Program-made: the position numbers and the translations under genes | Notes under the pieces: generated by a model | The model's input: the letters and a program-made list of their open reading frames with translations, nothing else | Databases searched by the model: none | What the model was told of the DNA's origin: nothing | Shown here: positions 14,742 to 23,491 of the stretch, piece by piece | How the letters are laid out: each line of letters starts with the position of its first letter | Numbering within the stretch: the first letter of the stretch is position 1 | Source of the DNA: Mucilaginibacter psychrotolerans | GTDB lineage: Bacteria; Bacteroidota; Bacteroidia; Sphingobacteriales; Sphingobacteriaceae | Assembly: GCF_004519315.1 (NCBI RefSeq) | Contig: NZ_SOZE01000003.1 | Span: 124,001 to 188,000 of the forward strand | Direction of reading: 5' to 3' | DNA length: 64,000 bases

Positions 14742-16040
14742 TTATTTGGCAGCGGGGTCAGTCATCATCGTTTTGGTATCGAATGCGTGAATCACCAGCC
14801 TGTTGTCGCTGTTACGCGTAAAATAGTTCACTGCCCAATTGAAAAACACAATGGATTTATTGCTGAAACCCGCCAGCGAAAGCAGGTGAACGAACATCCA
14901 AAGTATCCAGGCGAAGAAGCCCTGGAAGTGAAGGTGCTTTAAATCGGCCACAGCTTTGTTGCGGCCAACGGTGGCCATGGTACCCAAATCATTGTATCTA
15001 AAGGGCGTAGTAGGTTGGTTGTTGATGATGCATACCAAGTTCTTGGCCAGCCGCTTACCCTGCTGTAGTGCAACCTGTGCTACACCGGGGAAGCCGTTTG
15101 GATTGGCCTCGCTAACCACCAAAGAAACGTCGCCAATGGCGAAGACGTTATCATAACCTTTCACCCTGTTTATCTCATCGGCTAGTATGCGGCCACCTTT
15201 GGCAATGGCATCCGGCAACAGGCCCTCCGGCATTTCGCCGCGCACGCCGGCGGCCCAGAATACGTTACGGGTTTTTATATCTACACCGTTATCTATCTTC
15301 AGGGTATCGCCGTCATAACTTGAAACGTGCACACCGTTATAAATGGAAATGCCCATGTCTGTAAGGAATTTTTTAGCCTTTACAGATGCTTGTTCAGACA
15401 TGGCACCAAGTACCCTGTCCTTGCCCTCCACCAGGTACACTTTCATATCGTCGCGGCAAAGGCCGGGATAGTCCTTGCAAAGCACATATTTCCGCAACTC
15501 GGCTATGGCACCGGCGAGCTCTACACCCGTCGGCCCGCCACCTACTACTACGAAGGTGAGCAGCGCCTCTCGTTCGACAGCATCGAAGGTGACCAAGGCT
15601 TTCTCCAGGTTCTGGATAATCAGGCTGCGCACGTTCAAGGCTTCGGCAATGTTCTTCATGGGCAGTGTGTAGTGCTCCAGTTCCTTGTTACCGAAATAGT
15701 TGGTATTGGCACCCGTAGCGATCACCAGGTAATCGTAATGGATATCACCAATATTGGCGGTTACCACCTTGGCGGCGGCATCTATCTTTTGCACCTCGGC
15801 CAGGTGGAAGGTGAAATTCTTTTGCCTGCCAAATATCCTGCGGATGGGGAAACCTATCGAATCGCCCTCGAGAGCCCCCGTAGCTACCTGATAGAGTAGC
15901 GGCTGAAAGGTATGGTAGTTATGTTTATCGAGCAATAGCACGTCAACAGGGGCGTGTTTCAAATTTTTGGCCAACTGTATGCCTGCAAAACCGCCGCCTA
16001 TGATAAGTACCCGGGGCTTTGCTTGTTTGTTATTATCCAT
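14742..16040 (-). CDS. ndh: Type II NADH dehydrogenase-like FAD protein
   Basis: The 432-residue product has two nucleotide-binding motifs: 'VLIIGGGFAGIQLAK' (10-24) for FAD and 'FVVVGGGPTGVELAGAIAE' (about 160) for NAD(H). The third FAD motif is 'VFAIGDVSLV' near 290. Hydrophobic residues near 360-385 (FFAWILWMFVHLLSLAGF) are the membrane-anchoring helix typical of NDH-2. The enzyme passes electrons from NADH to quinone without pumping protons. The neighbour on the same strand is a sodium/proton antiporter, so the pair joins NADH oxidation with ion balance. The start at 16040 precedes the FAD motif by nine residues; an in-frame alternative at 16061 adds seven. Confidence 0.88.
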   Translation of the reverse strand: MDNNKQAKPRVLIIGGGFAGIQLAKNLKHAPVDVLLLDKHNYHTFQPLLYQVATGALEGDSIGFPIRRIFGRQKNFTFHLAEVQKIDAAAKVVTANIGDIHYDYLVIATGANTNYFGNKELEHYTLPMKNIAEALNVRSLIIQNLEKALVTFDAVEREALLTFVVVGGGPTGVELAGAIAELRKYVLCKDYPGLCRDDMKVYLVEGKDRVLGAMSEQASVKAKKFLTDMGISIYNGVHVSSYDGDTLKIDNGVDIKTRNVFWAAGVRGEMPEGLLPDAIAKGGRILADEINRVKGYDNVFAIGDVSLVVSEANPNGFPGVAQVALQQGKRLAKNLVCIINNQPTTPFRYNDLGTMATVGRNKAVADLKHLHFQGFFAWILWMFVHLLSLAGFSNKSIVFFNWAVNYFTRNSDNRLVIHAFDTKTMMTDPAAK

Positions 16041-16156
16041 AGCTATGTATAAGGGCAGCAAATTAATAATTATACCGCCGGTATTTGCTTAGCTAAACAG
16101 GATAATAGGAAAATGTGTTTTTTATTGCAATAGTTTTAATGCGTTGCGTGTTTAAT

Positions 16157-16277
16157 TTAACCACAAAGGGCACAAAGAGAGAACCACAAAGAACACAAAG
16201 GTTTTATAGGCAGCGTTCGAAAACTTTGTGCCCTTTGTGTAAATAAGTGTGCTAGTCTTTGTGTCCTTTGTGGTTAA
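16157..16277. repeat. Intergenic inverted repeat built of CACAAAG units
   Basis: Left: TTAACCACAAAGGGCACAAA at 16157, with CCACAAAGAACACAAAGG following. Right: CTTTGTGTCCTTTGTGGTTA ending at 16276, with CTTTGTGCCCTTTGTG before it. The arms are complementary and each contains the short periodic unit (C)ACAAAG. It is between the starts of two diverging directions of transcription units and carries no open frame. Of the same style as the repeats at 18966 and 24573. Confidence 0.65.
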
Positions 16278-16293
16278 AATGACTTTGCCACAT

Positions 16294-18495
16294 TTACACC
16301 TTCTCATAAAACTTATAAAAATACTCAGGGTTTTTCACGCCGTAATCGCGCACGTTGTTGCTCAAGGACACCCAGTCGTTAACGGTGTACTCCATCTTAC
16401 CAGTTTTTACTTCGTGCACAAAACGAAGCCATACGCGGTCGCCTGCGGCTATGCCCTTCACCACCGGTGCCGATGGTTTAAGGTTGAATTTTATACGGTA
16501 ACCTCCGGCTACTTGTACCACTGCGCTTTTCCAATTCCCGTTAGGGTATTTTTGCACGTCGCTTATGGTACCATCGGTAAACCGCACTTTATTGGCTTCG
16601 TACAGGAACGCATATTTAGCGGGTTCTATCTTTTCGGCCTGATAGATAACCTTACCGCCCTTGCTGATGGTTTCGGGCGATATGATTAAAGGAGAGTTGT
16701 TGCCGTAGAGGCACATGAAGGCTTTAATTTCTACTTCGTCGCCAGGTTGTATCAACCCTGCAAGGGCACTAAACTTCCCTCCCGCTTGCAACACATATTC
16801 ATCATTTCCCAGCATTACCTTATAGCCTTTAAGATGGCCGGCAAAGGCATTCTGATAAGTGGTATCAACCCTGCCCACAACTTTGAAAGTAAGCGCTTTA
16901 TCCGTTACCTTTTGTGATGCGGCCAGGTCATGTTTTCCCTTAGCAGAGTTTTTATAGTCCTCAAAAGCCTTGGTATTTGGCAATTCTCGTTTGCCATTAT
17001 GGTACACCTTCTGGCGGTATTGTTTTAGGCCAATAGTGGTATCGCCTGTACTGCTTTGGAAACCGAAATAATTGGCATAGGCACTAATATCTCGATCGGC
17101 TTTACCCTTGTAATTTTCGCCTGCCGTCCAGCTGTAAATCCTATGAGTTTTTACGTAGTCTTCTACTTTGCTAATTTCCTGCTCTGTAAAAACCTTGCCA
17201 TCGGCAATAAATACGATAGGCTCATCGGTTTCAAGATCGGTTGTTACCCGACCACCAGACGGTAAACGTACCATGCACTTATCAAAGCTGCCTCCATCCT
17301 CTTTTTTAAGCCTTAACCTGGCGTAAAACTGCATAGCGGGCACTGCTGCCTTTTTCGCGAGGTTTTCCCGTTCGATAGCTGTTTGATAGGTAATCTGGTG
17401 GTTTTTGGTACTGATGACCACTACCCCGTCCTTTATATTATCGCCGTACTTTTCATATTCGCGCTTTACCACCGGCGGGTTAAAAGTGTTTATGCCCAAT
17501 ACGCATTTGCCGCCTATTTTGTAAAGTATATCATCATGATATGCCTTCCCATCAATAAGTACCAGTGGGTGCTTCCCTAATGAGCTCAGGTCGTCCACTA
17601 TGCTTAATTTCACGTCGGAACGCAGGTTGGCAAAAGCCAGGCAGCTTATGAGCACTATAGGCAAAATAAGCAGGTAAATTATCTTTTTCATATTTGAGGT
17701 TGGTTTGTTAAATAACATGGTAATGCGCTTTTTTAGCGGCACTTTACTGAAGCCGTGGAACAGGTAGCTCTGGCCCGAAACAGCGAGTTTGAACAAGAGC
17801 TGCGCATAAATGCCCTTTTCGTCCTCGCCCGCGGCTATACGGTCCACTTCAAACTCGTGGTTCTCTTCTATCGAACGGATGTAGAGGTACACAAAGGGGT
17901 TAAACCAGAGCGCGACCTGCACCACGCGTGCCAAAATCCTATCGGCGGAGTGCAGGAGTTTTACATGGAGCAATTCGTGTGCGATAATTTGCCGGAGTTC
18001 ATCGGGCAATAACTCCTCGTCGTTAACGAAAATCACATTCAGGAAGGAACTGTTACCTAACTTTTTGCCCCCCCTCAGCACCCTCACCTTACCTATATGC
18101 ATTAACTCCTTTTTGTTACGTTGTAACAGGAATACAGCAAGTGTAAAAATGAGGTGTGCTATGGATAAGCCTGCCACTACCATATAACCCATTTTAAGCG
18201 CGGCCATCCAATCGAAGGGTGGCGGAGATGTTTCGCCCGCCAATGTCATTTGCATACCTGGCTGCGTTATCCGTTGCATATCCTGCACGTAGATAATTGG
18301 TTCCATAACCGGCGACGGCGCAACCGTATCTACAGTAAAAGTTAATAAGGGGATAACCAGGCTGAACAGCAAAGTTGCCAGCAGGTACCAGCGGTTAAGC
18401 GTAAAGAAGGTCAGCCTCCTTAAAAACAGGAAGTAGAACGAATAGAAGATACCGGTACAAGCCGATACCTGCAGCAGGTAGATGAATGCTTTCAT
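16294..18495 (-). CDS. BlaR1-like M56 membrane metallopeptidase with long C-terminal extension
   Basis: The 733-residue product has three hydrophobic segments in its first 130 residues, then a zinc peptidase motif H173-E-L-L-H177 ('IAHELLHVKLLHSADRI') and a following 'EENHEFEVDRIA' segment with the third ligand. A fourth membrane segment ('KKIIYLLILPIVLISCLAFA') lies near residue 285. The remaining 430 residues have no recognisable family. M56 proteins sense a signal across the membrane and cleave or release the BlaI repressor. The gene overlaps the BlaI-type repressor gene by four bases, so the two work as a pair. Substrate or signal cannot be read from the sequence; no beta-lactamase gene is adjacent. 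Confidence 0.85.
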   Translation of the reverse strand: MKAFIYLLQVSACTGIFYSFYFLFLRRLTFFTLNRWYLLATLLFSLVIPLLTFTVDTVAPSPVMEPIIYVQDMQRITQPGMQMTLAGETSPPPFDWMAALKMGYMVVAGLSIAHLIFTLAVFLLQRNKKELMHIGKVRVLRGGKKLGNSSFLNVIFVNDEELLPDELRQIIAHELLHVKLLHSADRILARVVQVALWFNPFVYLYIRSIEENHEFEVDRIAAGEDEKGIYAQLLFKLAVSGQSYLFHGFSKVPLKKRITMLFNKPTSNMKKIIYLLILPIVLISCLAFANLRSDVKLSIVDDLSSLGKHPLVLIDGKAYHDDILYKIGGKCVLGINTFNPPVVKREYEKYGDNIKDGVVVISTKNHQITYQTAIERENLAKKAAVPAMQFYARLRLKKEDGGSFDKCMVRLPSGGRVTTDLETDEPIVFIADGKVFTEQEISKVEDYVKTHRIYSWTAGENYKGKADRDISAYANYFGFQSSTGDTTIGLKQYRQKVYHNGKRELPNTKAFEDYKNSAKGKHDLAASQKVTDKALTFKVVGRVDTTYQNAFAGHLKGYKVMLGNDEYVLQAGGKFSALAGLIQPGDEVEIKAFMCLYGNNSPLIISPETISKGGKVIYQAEKIEPAKYAFLYEANKVRFTDGTISDVQKYPNGNWKSAVVQVAGGYRIKFNLKPSAPVVKGIAAGDRVWLRFVHEVKTGKMEYTVNDWVSLSNNVRDYGVKNPEYFYKFYEKV

Positions 18496-18860
18496 TTTTT
18501 AGTGTTTTTATCAATCATTTCCTGAATTTTTTGAATATCCTGGTCGCTTAGTTTCTCCTCTTTTACCATGAAGGATAGGAGGCTTTCCACCGAATTATCG
18601 AAATAACCGGTGAACATTTTTTTGAACGACTCCTTCCGGTAGTCGGCCTTGCTGATGGCCGGAAAGTACTCATAGGTTTTACCATAGGCTTTGTACGCCA
18701 CATAGCCTTTCTTCTCCAGCAGGCGCACTACCGATGATATGGTGTTGTAAGGTGGCTTAGGATCCTCGGGCAAAGCATCAATAATATCTTTTACAAAAGC
18801 CTTCTTCAGCTTCCATAAAATTTGCATTACGCGTTCTTCGGTACGGGTTAACTCTTCCAT
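18492..18860 (-). CDS. BlaI/MecI-family transcriptional repressor
   Basis: The 122-residue product is a winged-helix repressor: 'MEELTRTEERVMQILWKLKK' is the family's N-terminal start, 'PPYNTISSVVRLLEKKGYVAYK' is the recognition helix and wing near 38-58, and a helical C-terminal dimerisation region with 'VESLLSFMVKEEKLSDQDIQ' follows. Such proteins bind TACA/TGTA-type operators as dimers and come off when cleaved through their M56 partner. The partner gene follows with a four-base overlap. Length is standard for the family. Confidence 0.92.
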   Translation of the reverse strand: MEELTRTEERVMQILWKLKKAFVKDIIDALPEDPKPPYNTISSVVRLLEKKGYVAYKAYGKTYEYFPAISKADYRKESFKKMFTGYFDNSVESLLSFMVKEEKLSDQDIQKIQEMIDKNTKK

Positions 18861-18902
18861 AAACCAAATATATAACTTAGTTTTCAGTTTTACAACTATA
18901 TT

Positions 18903-18915
18903 TTACGTTATGTAA
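18903..18915. promoter_or_regulatory. Candidate autoregulatory operator for the BlaI-type repressor
   Basis: TTACGTTATGTAA is a 13-base dyad (TTAC-N5-GTAA) 43 bases upstream of the repressor start. TTACAAC lies a further 15 bases closer to the gene. BlaI-family operators are built of TTACA/TGTAA half-sites, so this fits, but the A/T-rich context makes chance matches easy. Confidence 0.35.
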
Positions 18916-18965
18916 TTGGATTTGCAGTTATAATACGTATATAATTGATTATAAGCGCATTATTT

Positions 18966-19264
18966 TTAACCGCAGAGAACACAGAGAAGGCGCAGGGGTT
19001 CACAGAGCCTTGCAATTTGTAGTAAGCGTTTGCAAGATTCATTTTAGGCAGAAGCTTTATAGAATATAATTGGCTCTGTGTTTTTCTCTGTGGTAACTAT
19101 GAGCGGTCTGTAGTTAAATTATCAGGCTGCAATTAATTAGCCTACCCAAAAAATTCCCTGCAAACTGAATAAGCGTTTGCAAAATCCATTTCAGACAGAA
19201 ACTCTACATCATATTATAAGCTCTGTGTTTTTCTCTGTGCCTTCTCTGCGCGCTCCGTGGTTAA
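18966..19264. repeat. Composite intergenic repeat with inverted ends and two internal direct repeats
   Basis: The gap between the repressor and argB (18861-19350) is almost filled by this structure. Inverted ends: TTAACCGCAGAGAACACAGA at 18966 continuing to 18995, against CTGTGCCTTCTCTGCGCGCT at 19235 continuing to 19264, with mismatches. Inside, a diverged 70-base direct repeat begins at 19023 and again at 19170, both starting TAAGCGTTTGCAA and ending TTTTTCTCTGTG. No open frame longer than about 40 codons lies in it. Confidence 0.6.
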
Positions 19265-19350
19265 TTTCTTGAACTATGAGTTTTGCTGCAAAATCGCCTC
19301 CCCTGTCCCAAAAAATCCCTATAATTGCCATCGGACTTATCTATTATATC

Positions 19351-20142
19351 ATGCAAGCCCTGCACATCATCAAAATAGGCGGAAACGTTATCGATAACTC
19401 GGAGAACCTGCACCGTTTCCTGAAGGATTTTACCGCACTGGAAGGCTACAAGATACTGATACACGGCGGCGGCAAAGTAGCCACTCAAATTGGCGAAAGT
19501 ATGGGCATAGAGGCGCAGATGGTTGATGGCCGGCGCATTACCGATATCGATACCCTCCGCATCGTTACTATGGTTTATGGCGGTTTGATCAATAAGAACA
19601 TCGTTGCCCAACTACAACGCTACGGCACCAACGCCATAGGCCTTACAGGTGCCGACGGCGATTTCATCCGAGCCAAAAAACGCCCGGTTAAAACCATAGA
19701 TTACGGTTTCGTGGGCGATTTACATGAGGCATCTATCAACCCGGGCAACATTGCCAAACTGCTGGATAGCGGCTTCACTCCCGTTTTTTGCGCGTTAACG
19801 CACGATGGTGAGGGCCAGATGCTGAATACCAATGCGGATACCATCGCTTCTGCACTGGCGGTGGCTTTATCTGCCCTTTACGAAACCACGCTGATATACA
19901 GCTTCGAGAAGAAAGGCGTTTTGATGGACGTTAATGACGACGATTCGCTGATTAGGGACATTGACCCGGAGCGCTACGAGAAACTGAAAGCAGAAAAAAT
20001 AATACACAGCGGCATGCTACCCAAACTGGATAATGCGTTCAACGCTATAGGCATGGGCGTAAAAGCCGTTATCATAGGCCATTCCGATGATTTGGGCCAA
20101 CTCAAAAACAAAAAAGGTTTCGGTACACGTTTAAGCAAATAA
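19351..20142 (+). CDS. argB: N-acyl-glutamate kinase
   Basis: Phosphorylates N-acyl-glutamate, the second arginine step, in the cytoplasm. The ATG at 19351 gives 263 residues starting MQALHIIKIGGNVIDNSENL, with the amino-acid-kinase Lys8 and the GG loop; the 25 residues of the longer frame upstream look like untranslated repeat sequence. 'IHGGGKVATQIG' near 37-48 is the second glycine loop, and 'GEGQMLNTNADTIASALA' near 158 is the conserved family segment. The usual N-terminal helix involved in arginine inhibition of hexameric enzymes appears absent, so arginine feedback may be lacking. It is separated from the other arginine genes by about 6.1 kb and followed directly by proC. Confidence 0.92.
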   Translation: MQALHIIKIGGNVIDNSENLHRFLKDFTALEGYKILIHGGGKVATQIGESMGIEAQMVDGRRITDIDTLRIVTMVYGGLINKNIVAQLQRYGTNAIGLTGADGDFIRAKKRPVKTIDYGFVGDLHEASINPGNIAKLLDSGFTPVFCALTHDGEGQMLNTNADTIASALAVALSALYETTLIYSFEKKGVLMDVNDDDSLIRDIDPERYEKLKAEKIIHSGMLPKLDNAFNAIGMGVKAVIIGHSDDLGQLKNKKGFGTRLSK

Positions 20143-20143
20143 C

Positions 20144-20959
20144 ATGAGCACACAACAACATATTGCCATATTAGGCAGCGGTAACATTGGTTTAGCTTTA
20201 GCTAAAGGATTGGTAAAAGCAGGCATATTTGCCCCCCAACAAATTACCCTTACCCGCCGCAATACGGCTGCACTTGCCGCCCTGGCAGCAGAAGGCTATA
20301 ACGTAACGGCCAACAACGCCGAAGCTGTAAAACAAGCCGACATTGTAGTACTGGCTATTTTGCCGCAGCAACTGAATAAACTTTTAGACGAGATACAACC
20401 GGCAGTGAGTGACGCTAAGCACCTGCTTATTTCTGTAGTATCGGGCGTGAGCTGTGCAGATATACGCAAGCAGCTGGCTTTAGATGTGCAGGTAATACGC
20501 GCCATGCCCAACACCGCCATAGCCATAGGCCACAGCATGACCTGTATCGCCACCGATACGGCATCTGATGCGAATGTGAGCCTGGTGAAATCTTTGTTCG
20601 ACACGGTCGGCGTTACCATACAGATAAACGAGGAACTGATGACCAGCGCCACGGCGCTTTGCGCCTGCGGCATCGCCTTTTTTCTGCGCTCTATCCGCGC
20701 GGCATCTCAGGGTGGTACCGAAATAGGTTTCCACGCACACGATGCGCTGAAAATGGCAGCCCAAACCGCCAAAGGTGCCGCCGACCTACTGCTACAACTA
20801 GCCTCGCACCCCGAACAGGAAATTGATAAAGTAACCTCGCCAAAAGGTTGCACCATAGCCGGATTAAACGAGATGGAACACAACGGTTTTAGCTCCGCAA
20901 TGATCAAAGGCATTAAAACATCTGCGGAAAAAGCAGGGGTGCTTTATAAGAGCGAGTAA
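20144..20959 (+). CDS. proC: Pyrroline-5-carboxylate reductase
   Basis: Reduces pyrroline-5-carboxylate to proline with NAD(P)H. The 271-residue product has the dinucleotide motif 'IAILGSGNIGLALAKGLVKAG' in the first 30 residues, 'VISVVSGVSCADIRKQL' region near 105, 'VIRAMPNTAIAIGHSMT' near 120, the ProC signature 'SALCACGIAFFLRSI' region (here 'TALCACGIAFFLRS') near 175, and 'SPKGCTIAGLNEME' near 230. It starts one base after argB, so translation is probably coupled and the proteins made together. Placement of proC with arginine genes is common in Bacteroidota. Confidence 0.93.
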   Translation: MSTQQHIAILGSGNIGLALAKGLVKAGIFAPQQITLTRRNTAALAALAAEGYNVTANNAEAVKQADIVVLAILPQQLNKLLDEIQPAVSDAKHLLISVVSGVSCADIRKQLALDVQVIRAMPNTAIAIGHSMTCIATDTASDANVSLVKSLFDTVGVTIQINEELMTSATALCACGIAFFLRSIRAASQGGTEIGFHAHDALKMAAQTAKGAADLLLQLASHPEQEIDKVTSPKGCTIAGLNEMEHNGFSSAMIKGIKTSAEKAGVLYKSE

Positions 20960-21112
20960 AAAGAGATGCAAGAAATCAAGAGTCAAGAGACAAGACTTCG
21001 CATCATCTTTTCTTGATTCTTGCTTCCTTACTCTTCAATCCAAATTCCTTTTATCTGGGCGCTTTTTAAACCATAAATTTTAAATTGCGGTCCTTATATT
21101 TTACAATTGCTA

Positions 21113-22312
21113 ATGACCAAACCCGCAAATCCGATCTACAATATCCACTTTGCGCTGGTTTGTTTAAGCTCGCTGCTATTTTCGGCGAGTTACAATATGC
21201 TGATACCCGAGCTGCCTGCCTACCTTAGTAGCATGGGCGGCGGCGAACATAAAGGGCTCATCATTGCCTTGTTTACGCTTACCGCAGGCATTTCGCGCCC
21301 ATTCAGCGGCAGGCTTACCGATAAACTTGGCCGCGTGCCGGTGATGGCTGTGGGCTCGATAGTTTGTTTCATATGCGGCTTTTTATATCCGGTATTAAGC
21401 TCGGTTTCCGGTTTTTTGTTCCTGAGGCTGCTGCACGGTTTTTCAACCGGGTTTAAGCCAACGGCTACCGCCGCTTATGTGGCGGATATCGTGCCCCGCG
21501 AACGCTGGGGCGAAGCATTGGGCATTCACGGCCTGTTGTTTAGTACCGGTATGGCTGTCGGTCCGGCCATTGGCAGCGCTATCCGCATGTCGCACTCGCT
21601 CAACACCTTGTTTTATACCTCTTCGTTCTTCGCGCTCATGTCCATAGTGATTCTGATGAACATGCGCGAAACCCTGAAGGACCGCGAACCCTTTAACCTG
21701 GGTATGTTAAAAATAGCCCGTAAGGATATTATTGCCGTAGAAGTTTTGCCTGCGGCAATCGTCACGCTGCTATCCTACATGTCGTATGGCGCTATCCTTA
21801 CCCTTATTCCCGATTGGAGCCACCACCTGGGCATAGCCAACAAAGGTTTGTTTTTTATGGTATTTACCATCGCATCGCTTGTGATAAGGTTTGTAGCGGG
21901 AAAGGTGTCTGACAAATACGGTAGGCTGGTGGTTATTAAAACCGGACTGATATTGCTGGTATTAGCGCTGGTAATTGTGGCCTATGCGCAAACAGTTGCG
22001 GGCCTGATGCTGGGCGCAGTTTTCTATGGCATAGCCCAAGGCATCCTCTCGCCTGCGCTCAACGCCTGGACGATAGATATGAGCCAACCCGACCATCGCG
22101 GCAAAGCCGTTGCCACCATGTACATCTCATTGGAGGCTGGTATCGGATTAGGCGCTTTGATTGCAGGCTGGTACTACCAGGACGTGATTACCCAGGTGCC
22201 GTATATTATCTATGCCACGGCAGCTGTGACGGTTGTTGCCTTTGCCTATATGTATCTGCGGAAGGAGCCGGTTAAGAAAGAAGAGGCTATAGAGGTGGAG
22301 GTGCTGGGTTAG
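21113..22312 (+). CDS. MFS transporter
   Basis: The 399-residue product has 12 predicted membrane segments. Major facilitator motif A appears in both halves: 'GRLTDKLGRVPVM' near residue 65 and 'GKVSDKYGRLVVI' near residue 265. The 'HGFSTGFKPTATAAYVADIVPRERWGEALG' region near residues 107-136 resembles drug/metabolite exporters of the DHA1 type. The substrate cannot be assigned. It stands alone, with the convergent SAM-related gene downstream. A TTG two codons upstream is an alternative start. Confidence 0.85.
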   Translation: MTKPANPIYNIHFALVCLSSLLFSASYNMLIPELPAYLSSMGGGEHKGLIIALFTLTAGISRPFSGRLTDKLGRVPVMAVGSIVCFICGFLYPVLSSVSGFLFLRLLHGFSTGFKPTATAAYVADIVPRERWGEALGIHGLLFSTGMAVGPAIGSAIRMSHSLNTLFYTSSFFALMSIVILMNMRETLKDREPFNLGMLKIARKDIIAVEVLPAAIVTLLSYMSYGAILTLIPDWSHHLGIANKGLFFMVFTIASLVIRFVAGKVSDKYGRLVVIKTGLILLVLALVIVAYAQTVAGLMLGAVFYGIAQGILSPALNAWTIDMSQPDHRGKAVATMYISLEAGIGLGALIAGWYYQDVITQVPYIIYATAAVTVVAFAYMYLRKEPVKKEEAIEVEVLG

Positions 22313-22363
22313 CGTTTTAAATTTTAAACCCTCCAACTTTCGACTTTTCAACCTTTCAACCTT

Positions 22364-23260
22364 TCAACGCTTCCCCACCTCCACGCTCCAGTCGCTTCCG
22401 CTGCCTATTTTGTAGATATCGGCAAAGCTGCCCATATTCAGCGCAAAGGATAACTGCAGCAGGCTATTGAGGTAAGCCAGCGGTTTGCCCTCGGGCACGT
22501 CGCCAAAGGTTTTGCTGTAAGGAGCATCGCCCTCGTAAACGGGCAATCCTTTATTGAATATTTTAAAATGCAGCACGTCACCATATTTGAGGTTCAGCTT
22601 GGCTACCAGGTCGTCGTTGATATCCGTCCATATGTTACCGTACTGAACATCGAGTACATCAATGGTGCCTTTCAATACACCATCGGTATAGGTAGCATGC
22701 TGGTAAGGCATCGCAACCACTTTATTCGGAAGGGCTTTGCCCACCTGCTGGTAAGTAATTACGCCGGCGGCTAAACGCGCGGCGGTGTAAACATAAACAT
22801 CGCGACCATGGAAGGTGTACGATTTACCCGATGCCTTGCGGCGGTTAACGGCTTCATCTATCTCGCGGATTTCGGCCACACCAAACGCTTCGGCTACGTG
22901 TGTGAGCGTGCCATTATCCGGCGTAACGATGAACTGCCCGGTCTTTGTTTTCATCACTACAGATTTACGCGAAGTGCCTACGCCGGGGTCTACCACCGAA
23001 ACGAACACCGTTCCTTTGGGCCAGTAGCTGATAGTTTGGAACAGGCGATAAGATGCCTCCCATATATTGTAATTGGGTATCTCGTGCGTAAGGTCGAAGA
23101 TTTTCAATCCCGGCGATACACCCATAGCCACGCCTTTCATCGCCGAAACCGCTCCATCCTTTAAACCAAAATCAGTTTGGAGGACGACGATGTTGTTTTG
23201 GGCTGAAGCGCGGGCGAACGTAAGCAACAGGACGATGGCAAGGTAAGTGGCAGTTTTCAT
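22364..23260 (-). CDS. Exported SAM hydroxide adenosyltransferase-like (DUF62) protein
   Basis: The 298-residue product matches the DUF62 family, which hydrolyses S-adenosylmethionine to adenosine and methionine and is related to the fluorinase. Seen: 'VLQTDFGLKDGAVSAMKGV' near 26-44, 'VSVVDPGVGTSR' near 88-99, 'VTPDNGTLTHVAE' near 112-124, and 'FHGRDVYVYTAARLAAG' near 150-166, which hold the Asp-Arg-His triad of the family. An N-terminal hydrophobic stretch ending in ASAQN looks like a signal peptide, unusual for an enzyme of a cytosolic metabolite. The neighbours give no clue: MFS transporter one side, bioB the other. Confidence 0.85.
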   Translation of the reverse strand: MKTATYLAIVLLLTFARASAQNNIVVLQTDFGLKDGAVSAMKGVAMGVSPGLKIFDLTHEIPNYNIWEASYRLFQTISYWPKGTVFVSVVDPGVGTSRKSVVMKTKTGQFIVTPDNGTLTHVAEAFGVAEIREIDEAVNRRKASGKSYTFHGRDVYVYTAARLAAGVITYQQVGKALPNKVVAMPYQHATYTDGVLKGTIDVLDVQYGNIWTDINDDLVAKLNLKYGDVLHFKIFNKGLPVYEGDAPYSKTFGDVPEGKPLAYLNSLLQLSFALNMGSFADIYKIGSGSDWSVEVGKR

Positions 23261-23410
23261 TTTAGTAATTGCATTTATCTAAGTTAAAAAAAGCAATCAA
23301 AAGATGAATGTTTTCACGCCGACACGTACACATATAATCGCCCACCGACTACGATCAGTTGGGGAAAAGTAAGGGGAGTCTGCAAGCCGTTCGATCTGTT
23401 AGGGGGAATT

Positions 23411-23461
23411 ACTCAACTGCCATAAGATTCCTTTTTGAAGGGATTATTATGGCAGTTGAGT
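23411..23461. terminator. Perfect 15-bp hairpin between bioB and the SAM-related gene
   Basis: ACTCAACTGCCATAA (23411-23425) is fully complementary to TTATGGCAGTTGAGT (23447-23461) around a 21-base loop. It lies 30 bases past the bioB stop codon and is the likely transcript end for bioB. A T-run is absent on the bioB strand, so it could be a dyad element instead. Confidence 0.5.
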
Positions 23462-23491
23462 TTTGGATGTATCGAAGTAAAGCAGAGTGGC

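Noticed and set aside
15327..15899. 190-codon plus-strand frame across the NADH dehydrogenase gene
   Set aside because: The opposite strand has all three nucleotide-binding motifs of NDH-2; this frame is a shadow.
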